From contig CANDGI010000031.1 in assembly GCA_947384285.1 (NCBI GenBank), positions 1 to 36,554 of the forward strand: a DNA stretch of 36,554 nt. Reading direction: 5' to 3'. Position numbers and translations under genes: made by a program. The notes beneath the pieces were generated by a model. That model had not been told where the DNA came from, searched no databases, and worked only from the letters and a program-made list of their open reading frames with translations. Of the stretch, positions 24,910 to 31,771 are shown one piece after another; within the stretch, counting starts at the first letter, position 1; the number at the start of each line of letters is the position of its first letter. Origin of the DNA: an uncultured Lachnospiraceae bacterium (GTDB lineage: Bacteria; Bacillota; Clostridia; Lachnospirales; Lachnospiraceae).

Positions 24910-26400
24910 TTAGTATTCAAAATCATCCAGCTCTGCCGCCGCATTCTCTCCAGCAATACGTCCGCTGTTTAAGCAAAATCCCATGGTGTTCCCTGACAAA
25001 ATAAAGGGATAGCTGTCTCCGAAAATATTGCATGCGTCCGTTCCCACGCAATACAGTCCTGGAATCACCTTGGCCTCCTGGGTAAGAACCTGGGTCTTGT
25101 GGTTGATTTTCACGCCGCCCAAGGAACCATAAGCTCCTACATTCTGCCTGCAGCAATAGAACGGGGCTTTTTCAATCGGCTGCATGTAACGCCTGTCTTT
25201 CTCAAAGATCTCGTCAAAACCGCTGGCGCACATTTCATTGTACTCTTCCACCTGCGCCTTCAGCCCTTCCACATCAATCCCAGCCTTTTGAGCCAGCTCT
25301 TCAATGGTGTCTGCCTGTGCAATCGGCTCGTAGCCATCTGCCAAATCTCTTTCCCACTGCTCGTCAAAATGATCATACAAGTCATGGGGATGTACATGGG
25401 AGACAATGTCCGGACCCTTTTTCTTATATTTTCTTAAAAGCTTGCTGTCAAAAATGGAAAAGGCGATGCTTCCCGGCTGTGCTGTGATGGCATTTCCTGT
25501 AAAAGTAGTATTGCCAATCTGGTCTTCCGGCATAAACCGTTCTCCGTTCCTGTTCACCCACAGGCAAGGCTGGCGGAAGGCTCCGTCCAGGATAAAATGA
25601 TTCATGTTGTCTGGAAGCTGGTACATCAATTCCATGGTGCATGGCTCTTTCCCTGCCCCTGCTTCCCATGCCATTTTCAATCCATCGCCCTTCATTCCCG
25701 GAATTGCAAAATTGAAAATTGTCTTTCCGAATTCATAGCCTGTTTCCTCCTGAATCATCTTGGGGTTATCTCCAAATCCTCCCGTTGCAATAATCACAGA
25801 GCTGGCCCTTGCTTCGATTTCTTCCCCGTCTTTTCCCTTTGCCAGGACGCCCACTGCTTTTCCCTCTTCCATGATAATCTTGGAAACCGGGGTTTCAAAC
25901 AAAAATTCCACGCCCAGCTCTACTGCATGCTCTGTCATTTTCTTGGTCATAGAGGTTGCCGCCCGGGGGCCTGGCACTCCGCCGCCTTCTGGTTTGCATA
26001 CATGCCAGGTAAACTCCCCATCGGAATATGCCCTGGTATCCTCCGGCGCGCTGAAAGCCCGCTGTACGCCTACAAATTCCACGCCCATATCCATCAGCCA
26101 GTCAATGGTGTCCCCGGACTTAAAATAGTAATCCCTTACCATACGCGCATCCACACGGTAATGGGTAAAATACATATGTTTGCGGAACGCCTCTCCCGGG
26201 GTCAGGGAAATCATGTGCTCCCTCTGTATCCTGGAGCCAACGCCCAGAGGACCCATTCCCATGTTGGCTGCCCCTCCGGTGGTGCTTGCTTTTTCAAAGA
26301 CCAGCACCTGCGCTCCGTTTTCTGCTGCCGCAATGCTCGCCGCAAGGCCGGATAACCCTGCTGCCACTACAATTACATCTGCTTTCATCTGTTTCATCAT
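24910..26400 (-). CDS. FAD-dependent reductase of the fumarate reductase / 3-ketosteroid dehydrogenase group
   Basis: A 496-residue cytoplasmic flavoprotein (FAD_binding_2 type), lacking signal peptide, haem motifs and FMN-binding domain. The dinucleotide motif reads VVAAGLSGLAASIAAAENG, with alanine for the first glycine of GxGxxG. Other marks are FEKASTTGGAANMG, SSVIIATGGFGDNPKM, and a C-terminal cap PGLYCVGTDACNIFGDSYP and GNTMGFCLNSGRIAGENAA. Relatives reduce or desaturate activated C=C bonds (fumarate, urocanate, cinnamate, 3-ketosteroids, bile-acid intermediates). AGGAGG lies four bases before the first ATG and seven before the second (26397); either could be used. The neighbouring Fe-S proteins probably feed it electrons. 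Substrate unknown. Confidence 0.85.
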   Translation of the reverse strand: MMKQMKADVIVVAAGLSGLAASIAAAENGAQVLVFEKASTTGGAANMGMGPLGVGSRIQREHMISLTPGEAFRKHMYFTHYRVDARMVRDYYFKSGDTIDWLMDMGVEFVGVQRAFSAPEDTRAYSDGEFTWHVCKPEGGGVPGPRAATSMTKKMTEHAVELGVEFLFETPVSKIIMEEGKAVGVLAKGKDGEEIEARASSVIIATGGFGDNPKMIQEETGYEFGKTIFNFAIPGMKGDGLKMAWEAGAGKEPCTMELMYQLPDNMNHFILDGAFRQPCLWVNRNGERFMPEDQIGNTTFTGNAITAQPGSIAFSIFDSKLLRKYKKKGPDIVSHVHPHDLYDHFDEQWERDLADGYEPIAQADTIEELAQKAGIDVEGLKAQVEEYNEMCASGFDEIFEKDRRYMQPIEKAPFYCCRQNVGAYGSLGGVKINHKTQVLTQEAKVIPGLYCVGTDACNIFGDSYPFILSGNTMGFCLNSGRIAGENAAAELDDFEY

Positions 26401-26415
26401 GCTACCTCCTGGTTT

Positions 26416-26961
26416 TTATTCTTCTTGGCCCATAATGGCTTTCATTGTTTTTTCTTTTCCAAAAACTGCAGAACAGACTGCCGTTCCACTAACCACCAAC
26501 GCAATACTTAAGATCATCCCGTAACAGAAAAATCCAATTAAATGAACCGGCGTCAAATCAACTTCCAGCATAAATACAAAAAATGTAGTGCTCATGCCAA
26601 GGAACAGGCATGGAACATTCCCAAAAACTGTCTTTACCAGAAATCCCTCATGGATGGTCAGCACAAGGAAAATAATGAGAATCGTGGGAACAATGTTCAC
26701 AACCATCTCTGGAGCAAATTTTCCAAAAATCCCCTGGACAATACCGTTGGCATGCGCCCATGCTACACCGCAGATATAGCATACAACCATGGACGGAATT
26801 TTCTTAAAATCAGCGCCTAATGCAAAAAACAGAAGCAATGGGAAAAAGAGCATCCACAGATACTGCCCAAATCCTGTTATTGCAAAGACCTGCATCAAAG
26901 CTGTAAGAACCACCGCCCCTGTAAAACTTTGTACCATTTTTATTTTCATTCTTTCACTCAT
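26416..26961 (-). CDS. DUF1097-family membrane protein, paralogue 2
   Basis: A 181-residue membrane protein with about five or six hydrophobic helices. The central VVCYICGVAWAHANGIVQG and VFGNVPCLFLGMSTTFF correspond in position to the GFLAGDVWAVAA and GETLPKVFFTPAWLCG stretches of the protein at 15628-16131, so both look like DUF1097 members that have diverged. AGAGGA lies eight bases before the ATG. It is between the flavodoxin-fold gene and the FAD reductase gene, with 15-18-base gaps. One family member in each of two co-regulated operons argues for two related membrane roles, perhaps substrate entry and product exit, or a hetero-oligomer. Confidence 0.75.
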   Translation of the reverse strand: MSERMKIKMVQSFTGAVVLTALMQVFAITGFGQYLWMLFFPLLLFFALGADFKKIPSMVVCYICGVAWAHANGIVQGIFGKFAPEMVVNIVPTILIIFLVLTIHEGFLVKTVFGNVPCLFLGMSTTFFVFMLEVDLTPVHLIGFFCYGMILSIALVVSGTAVCSAVFGKEKTMKAIMGQEE

Positions 26962-26979
26962 AGCATTTTTCCTCTTAAA

Positions 26980-27924
26980 CTAAATGGTTTTGAACTGCTT
27001 TTCTTTATACTTCGCCAGCTTCTCCTGGACAATTTTACGGTTTTCGGGATTGCTATAGAATCCCCCCTGGGTCTGCGCAATCTCTTCCAGATGCTTTGCC
27101 CGGCCAGCCACGGTGGTTCTGTCTTTCAAAAGGCCGTTTTCCTGGATAACAAACTTCCATTTTCCATCCTCAGTCTGCTCCAGCGTTCCGCCTGCACCGC
27201 ATACCTGGCATTCAATAGGATAGTGAAGCCCGTCCCACTGCTCCTCGCCTAACACCAGCGCATTGGAGTGGCAGTTGGGGCACCAGCCCATATCCTCGTC
27301 TCCAAGCCATTTCCGCTCCTCTGCCGGGGCAGCTGCTGCCGTCATAATGTTTTCCCCAAGCTTTCTTGCCCGAGCAATCAAATCATCATCCAACAAACAT
27401 TGCGCCATGCCTGGAACCCTGGTTGCCAGAATCATATCAACCACCTTCATATCTGTGGTAAACATGGTGGCCTGCAAGCCTTCCAAAGCCATAGACTGCC
27501 AGGAACGGGTGGAACCTCCTACTGCAATCAGCCCGGCAACCCTGTCCTTATGCTCAATCGCGCCTATTGTTTCCAAAAAAGCCGTCTCATAGCTCAAGCT
27601 TCTCTGGGCAAATGTAAGATACGCGCTTGCTGGCATTAAATCATATGTAGGCACAGAATAAATGACGGCGTCCTGGGTTAGCATAACGTCCATAATCTTT
27701 TTCTTTGCATCTTCTGCATCCAGCACACATCCCACATTCTTTCCCTGGGACATGCCCATGGTGCAGGAAGTGCATCCGGTACAATCCAGGATTTTATAAT
27801 CCTTTAAGTTAATCATAGTGACCTCGGCGCCCGCCTCCTCGCAGTACATCAATGCCTCTTTTAGCAATATTTCATTGTTGCTGTTCTTTCTTCCCGCTGC
27901 AATTCCCATTACTTTTACTGGCAT
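26980..27924 (-). CDS. Flavodoxin-fold NAD(P)H:FMN reductase with C-terminal zinc ribbon
   Basis: A 314-residue protein. Residues 1-190 are an NADPH-dependent FMN reductase/flavodoxin-like domain: VMGIAAGRKNSNNEILLKEAL (phosphate loop), CTGCTSCTMG, AVIYSVPTYDLMPASAYL and GLIAVGGSTRSWQSMALEG. Typical members end near residue 200. Here about 110 extra residues carry WCPNCHSNALVL and IECQVCGAGG, two CxxC pairs that should bind zinc or a cluster. The ATG at 27924 has GGAG seven bases upstream; a twelve-codon extension is rejected. It is the first gene of the five-gene operon. I infer that it supplies or exchanges reduced flavin, or acts as an electron carrier for the flavoprotein reductase. Confidence 0.8.
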   Translation of the reverse strand: MPVKVMGIAAGRKNSNNEILLKEALMYCEEAGAEVTMINLKDYKILDCTGCTSCTMGMSQGKNVGCVLDAEDAKKKIMDVMLTQDAVIYSVPTYDLMPASAYLTFAQRSLSYETAFLETIGAIEHKDRVAGLIAVGGSTRSWQSMALEGLQATMFTTDMKVVDMILATRVPGMAQCLLDDDLIARARKLGENIMTAAAAPAEERKWLGDEDMGWCPNCHSNALVLGEEQWDGLHYPIECQVCGAGGTLEQTEDGKWKFVIQENGLLKDRTTVAGRAKHLEEIAQTQGGFYSNPENRKIVQEKLAKYKEKQFKTI

Positions 27925-27972
27925 AGCAATTCTCCTTTTCTTTTGCTTCTCGCTTTTCATTTCTGTATGATA

Positions 27973-28058
27973 ATTATATTAGATTGACACTTTTTTAACA
28001 TCGTGTTCTGTCCTCAAATTTGGCGGAAATCTTTTTTGGATTTTGTGCCAGTACACAA
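27973..28058 (-). promoter_or_regulatory. Promoter and operator of the flavoprotein operon
   Basis: A perfect TATAAT lies on the minus strand at 27973-27978, but no good -35 box is found, as expected for an activated promoter. The operator TTGTGC-CAGT-ACACAA (28043-28058) begins 65 bases upstream. It matches the 20442-20457 operator at TTTTGTGCC and CACAA, 14 of 18 positions. TGAGGACA (28009-28016, minus strand) is also shared between the two regions. Confidence 0.72.
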
Positions 28059-28138
28059 AGTGTTATTCGGCAGCCCTTTTATACTGCAGCGAATATTTTT
28101 TATTTGGACGCGGAGGCCAATGCAAAAGCTCCCTTCCT

Positions 28139-28260
28139 CACGCAAACTGGGCAGCGTTCCGGCGGACTAACTGCTAACTGCGGCTAAGGAAGCCAGGAGA
28201 TCCTTCCTTCCTAAGTCGCAGTTAGCAGTTAGTCCGCCGGAACGCTGCCCAGTTTGTGTG
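28139..28260. repeat. 122-bp near-perfect palindrome
   Basis: Outer arms 28139-28182 and 28217-28260 are 44 bases each and complementary except for one position. The symmetry continues inward through 28183-28192 and 28207-28216 (8 of 10) and the AGGA/TCCT core at 28195-28204, centred between 28199 and 28200. Homology of the arms stops sharply at both ends. It has no open frame and no T-run. It lies between ylmC and the flavoprotein operon promoter; the remaining bases of the 27925-28357 gap (28059-28138 and 28261-28357) show nothing I recognise. It could be a palindromic mobile element, a strong RNA hairpin ending ylmC transcripts, or an assembly artefact. Confidence 0.9.
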
Positions 28261-28357
28261 CCAAAGAGCCATCCTGCCTTTCCGTCCGTACTCGCATAAT
28301 AAAAGTCCACTGTAAGTGCCAGCGCGTAGATTTTCTTCCGAATCCATGCTTATCGCT

Positions 28358-28606
28358 TCATCTAGGCGGCTTCGGTTCAGGAATTTCTACCAGAATGATA
28401 TCCGGCCCTATCTTCACCACCTGATTCCAGGGAATGACAATCTCGCTTTCCCTGCCAAACAGCCCCCAGCATCTTCCACAGCCCGGTATGATTAATGCCA
28501 GGATGCAGCCGTTTTTCGGATCAATATCCAAATCCACCACAAATCCCAGACATTTGCAATTACAGATATTGATAACTTCCTTTTCTTTTAAATCACATAG
28601 ACGCAT
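28358..28606 (-). CDS. ylmC: YlmC/YmxH-family PRC-barrel protein
   Basis: An 82-residue protein of the YlmC/YmxH family, small PRC-barrel proteins common in spore-forming Firmicutes. MRLCDLKEKEVINI, GFVVDLDIDPKNG, LALIIPG and EIVIPWNQVVKIGPDIILVEI follow the family pattern closely. The cysteines in CNCKC and CGRCW are extra and could bind metal. GGGGGA lies four bases before the ATG but is buried in a predicted hairpin (28607-28645). Function is not established beyond association with sporulating species. Confidence 0.85.
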   Translation of the reverse strand: MRLCDLKEKEVINICNCKCLGFVVDLDIDPKNGCILALIIPGCGRCWGLFGRESEIVIPWNQVVKIGPDIILVEIPEPKPPR

Positions 28607-28645
28607 AATATCCCCCTGATCTAAGATATGATGCAGAGGGATATT
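28607..28645 (-). promoter_or_regulatory. Hairpin covering the ylmC ribosome binding site
   Basis: Arms 28634-28645 and 28607-28618 pair over 12 positions (one G-U) around a 15-base loop. The second arm contains the whole GGGGGA ribosome site and ends at the base before the ATG. No T-run follows, so translational control, not termination, is the natural reading. Confidence 0.55.
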
Positions 28646-28673
28646 TGTTCTTCATTTGTATTGCGTTTTTCTT

Positions 28674-29033
28674 TTATAATACGTTCTTTGTAGCTATAAT
28701 GTCCACGCCTGTGCCTGCCACATCGCTTAGGATAACGTCTCCGATATGTACAGGTGCCTGAACCTTTACGCCCTTTAACTGTTTCATGATGTCAAAGATT
28801 TTTCCTTTCGGAATATCTTCTTTTGTTTTTACAGAAACTGCTGCAAGGCTTCCGCCTTCCACGATGACAGAGCTTGTAACGATTCTGGTTGGGTTTGTCA
28901 CTTCTTTTCTTGCATATACGTCACCGCGCTTGCAGGTATTGCCGGTAACGCTTACTACTTCCCCATTGTCCATTTCTACCTTTAACGGGCAGCCCATTGG
29001 GCATCCGATACAAATTAATTCTCTTGTTTCCAT
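28674..29033 (-). CDS. DUF1667 protein, probable third subunit of an anaerobic glycerol-3-phosphate dehydrogenase-like complex
   Basis: A 119-residue cysteine-rich protein. ELICIGCPMGCPLKVEMDNGEV and GNTCKRGDVYA give four conserved cysteines typical of DUF1667, which may hold an iron-sulfur cluster. The ATG at 29033 has GGAGGCG upstream and lies only four bases after the stop of the FAD-oxidoreductase gene. DUF1667 genes commonly follow glpA/glpB-like genes in clostridia, where this small protein appears to replace the membrane-linked GlpC. The electron acceptor is unknown. Confidence 0.85.
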   Translation of the reverse strand: METRELICIGCPMGCPLKVEMDNGEVVSVTGNTCKRGDVYARKEVTNPTRIVTSSVIVEGGSLAAVSVKTKEDIPKGKIFDIMKQLKGVKVQAPVHIGDVILSDVAGTGVDIIATKNVL

Positions 29034-29037
29034 AATT

Positions 29038-30309
29038 TTACGCCTCCTCAATCTTTACGGTAATCTGAGACAGATCTGAAAATGCTGCTAATTCTTCTTT
29101 TTTCAATACGACTTCTTCCATTTCTCCTGGCGCTACAACCGGGCGTTTCCTGTGAATGATACGCTGGTCATTCAGATATACAGACACATAGCAGTTCTTA
29201 TATACATCCCCTACGCGGAAACGCACCGTATGTTTCTCATCCATACGATCGGGATTGATGGTTTTGGGTACCGTGTAGCGTGCGCCTTCGGTAGCGACAA
29301 TGGGAATATCCTTCGCATTGCTTTCTTTATGTTTCGCGCCGTTCAATACATATTCAGCCGCATGCTTTCCAGCCGCAGATGCTTCTTCGGAAACAAAATC
29401 CACCAAGTCATGTACATGAAGCACATTGCCGCAGGCAAATACGCCTTCCACATTGGTTTCCAGGCATTCATTGACCAATGGGCCGGAGGTAACAGGGCTC
29501 ATTTCAACATTCAGGCTTCTGGATAATTCATTTTCCGGAATCAATCCGCAGGATAACAGCAATGTATCACAGGTATAGCGCTCTTCGGTTCCAGGAACCG
29601 GCCTTCTGTCTGGGCCTACCTCTGCAATCGTGATTGCTTCCACTCTTTCCTTGCCTTCAATATCCACAACGGTATGGCTTAATTTCAGCGGAATTCCATA
29701 GTCATCCAGACACTGGACAATATTTCTCTTTAATCCGCCGGAATAAGGCATCAATTCAGCTACAACCTTCACCTTTGCGCCTTCTAATGTCATTCTTCTT
29801 GCCATAATAAGCCCGATATCGCCGGAACCAAGGATTACAACCTCACGGCCAGGCATATATCCTTCCATATTCACAAGACGCTGCGCTGTACCAGCAGAAT
29901 AAATACCAGCGGGGCGGTATCCAGGAATATTCAAGGCGCCTCTGGAACGCTCTCTGCAGCCCATAGCAAGAATAATTGCCTTAGCCTGGATTTCAAACAT
30001 GCCTTCCTCACGGTTCATAGCTGTTACCACTTTACTGGGTGCAATATCCATAACCATGGTATTTAACTTATATTCGATTTTTTCATCTTTTAACTGGTCG
30101 ATAAACCTTCCTGCATATTCCGGGCCTGTCAGCTCTTCTTTGAATGTGTGAAGGCCGAATCCATTGTGGATACACTGATTCAGGATACCGCCCAGCTCCT
30201 TGTCTCTTTCTAATACTAAAATAGATTCTACTCCGCTTCTCTTTGCTGATACGGCTGCTGCAAGTCCAGCAGGGCCGCCTCCTATTATAACAATATCATA
30301 ATTTAACAT
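29038..30309 (-). CDS. FAD/NAD(P)-dependent oxidoreductase, GlpB-like partner
   Basis: A 423-residue pyridine nucleotide-disulfide-type flavoprotein. IVIIGGGPAGLAAAVSAKRSG binds FAD, VVILGSGDIGLIMARRMTLEG binds NAD(P), and TNVEGVFACGNVLHVHDLVD is the second FAD motif. LGGILNQCIHNGFGLHTF is typical of the subgroup paired with GlpA-like dehydrogenases and DUF1667 proteins. It starts 25 bases after the glpA-like stop. With its neighbours it probably moves electrons from glycerol-3-phosphate oxidation to NAD(P) or a soluble carrier. It is not homologous throughout to E. coli GlpB, so no symbol is given. Confidence 0.85.
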   Translation of the reverse strand: MLNYDIVIIGGGPAGLAAAVSAKRSGVESILVLERDKELGGILNQCIHNGFGLHTFKEELTGPEYAGRFIDQLKDEKIEYKLNTMVMDIAPSKVVTAMNREEGMFEIQAKAIILAMGCRERSRGALNIPGYRPAGIYSAGTAQRLVNMEGYMPGREVVILGSGDIGLIMARRMTLEGAKVKVVAELMPYSGGLKRNIVQCLDDYGIPLKLSHTVVDIEGKERVEAITIAEVGPDRRPVPGTEERYTCDTLLLSCGLIPENELSRSLNVEMSPVTSGPLVNECLETNVEGVFACGNVLHVHDLVDFVSEEASAAGKHAAEYVLNGAKHKESNAKDIPIVATEGARYTVPKTINPDRMDEKHTVRFRVGDVYKNCYVSVYLNDQRIIHRKRPVVAPGEMEEVVLKKEELAAFSDLSQITVKIEEA

Positions 30310-30334
30310 TTTTTTCCCTCCTGATTGGTCCCAA

Positions 30335-31771
30335 CTATATTCTATCTTTATTAATTCCTACAATGATCTTGGAGTTTCCGCCTGACTTGGTAATCTCGGA
30401 CGGATCTACGCCCCGTTCTCTTGCAAGGATTTCGATGGTTCTTGGAGAACAGAAACCAGACTGGCAGCGTCCCATTCCTGCCCTGGTGCGGCGCTTTACG
30501 CCGTCAAGGGATTTTGCACCCAGAGGACGTTTGATGGCATCAATGATTTCGCCTTCTGTAATCATTTCGCATCTGCAGATAATGTTTCCATATGCCGGGT
30601 TCTCTTTAATCAGAGCCGCACGTTCCTCATTGCTCAATGTCTTTGGATCTAAGATACCTTTTCTGGTTCCAACAAAGCCGGGGTCTTCTTCTGCGTTGGT
30701 CAGATCTTTCACAATTTCTGCTACCATTTTTCCAATTGCCGGAGCGCTGGTCAATCCAGGAGATTCAATTCCTGCGCAGTCAATGAAGCCTTTTGCATCT
30801 TCCAATTCGCCAATATAGAATTCATGTCCATCCTCATGGGCGCGCAATCCTGCAAAAGAAGTGATAACCTGACGGATGGGAAGGCCTTTTACGGTAGTTC
30901 CCGCTTTATTAATTAATTCGTCGATTCCCTCCTGGGTGGTGTTGGTTCCTTCTTTATTCTCAATATCAATTGCCGTAGGCCCTACCAGCGTGTTGCCATG
31001 GACAGTGGGAGATACCAAAACGCCTTTTCCAAATTTGCTTGGAAGCTGGAAAATCGTGTGTGTTACAAATCCTTCGGTAGAACGGTCTAACAAGCAGTAG
31101 TCTCCACGTCTTGGAGTGATGTGCAATTTCTTATCGCTTACCATATTGTGGAACTTGTCTGCATAAACCCCTGCAGCATTTACCACATACCTGGTCTCAA
31201 TTTCACCCTGGCTGGTCTTAACCACCCAGTTATCGCCCTTTTTCTCCAATCCTGTTACCTCGGTATCAAATTTGAATTCCACCCCATTGACTGCTGCATT
31301 TTCGGCAAACGCAATATTCATTCCAAAGGGGCATACAATACCGCCCGTAGGCGCATACAATGCTGCTACAGCTTCATCAGAAATATTCGGCTCCAGCTTT
31401 ACAAGCTCTTCCCTGTCAATAATGCGAAGATCCTTCACACCATTCTTAACCCCTCTGTCGTAGAGCTCCTGGAGATTTGGTTTCTCTTCCTCATGAAGGC
31501 ACACAACCAGGGAACCATTATTTTTATAATGGAAATCCAGCTCCTTGGAAAGCTCTTCCATCATCTGGCTGCCTTCCACGTTCAATTTTGCCATGAGGGA
31601 GCCTGCTGCCGCATCAAAGCCTGCATGTACAATCGCGCTGTTTGCTTTGGATGTCCCGCAGCATACATCTTCTTCTTTTTCCACTACGCAGACATTCAGT
31701 TTGTATCTGGAAAGTTCCCTAGCGGAAGCAGCTCCTGATACACCTGCACCAATAATTACTACATCATACAT
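30335..31771 (-). CDS. glpA: Glycerol-3-phosphate dehydrogenase, GlpA-like, with BFD-type 2Fe-2S domain
   Basis: A 478-residue enzyme oxidising glycerol 3-phosphate to dihydroxyacetone phosphate. Residues about 1-370 are a DAO-type FAD domain (VVIIGAGVSGAASARELSRY, ANSAIVHAGFDA, FAGLRAHEDGHEFYIG). The C-terminal part has a BFD-like [2Fe-2S] domain with CRCEMITEGEII and GMGRCQSGFCSPR. The ATG at 31771 is preferred; an in-frame GTG three codons earlier would leave the ribosome site too close. It is the first gene after a 342-base structured gap behind glpF, so its expression may be set separately. An L-2-hydroxyglutarate oxidase-like activity is possible from fold, but the glpKF context supports glycerol 3-phosphate. 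Confidence 0.87.
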   Translation of the reverse strand: MYDVVIIGAGVSGAASARELSRYKLNVCVVEKEEDVCCGTSKANSAIVHAGFDAAAGSLMAKLNVEGSQMMEELSKELDFHYKNNGSLVVCLHEEEKPNLQELYDRGVKNGVKDLRIIDREELVKLEPNISDEAVAALYAPTGGIVCPFGMNIAFAENAAVNGVEFKFDTEVTGLEKKGDNWVVKTSQGEIETRYVVNAAGVYADKFHNMVSDKKLHITPRRGDYCLLDRSTEGFVTHTIFQLPSKFGKGVLVSPTVHGNTLVGPTAIDIENKEGTNTTQEGIDELINKAGTTVKGLPIRQVITSFAGLRAHEDGHEFYIGELEDAKGFIDCAGIESPGLTSAPAIGKMVAEIVKDLTNAEEDPGFVGTRKGILDPKTLSNEERAALIKENPAYGNIICRCEMITEGEIIDAIKRPLGAKSLDGVKRRTRAGMGRCQSGFCSPRTIEILARERGVDPSEITKSGGNSKIIVGINKDRI

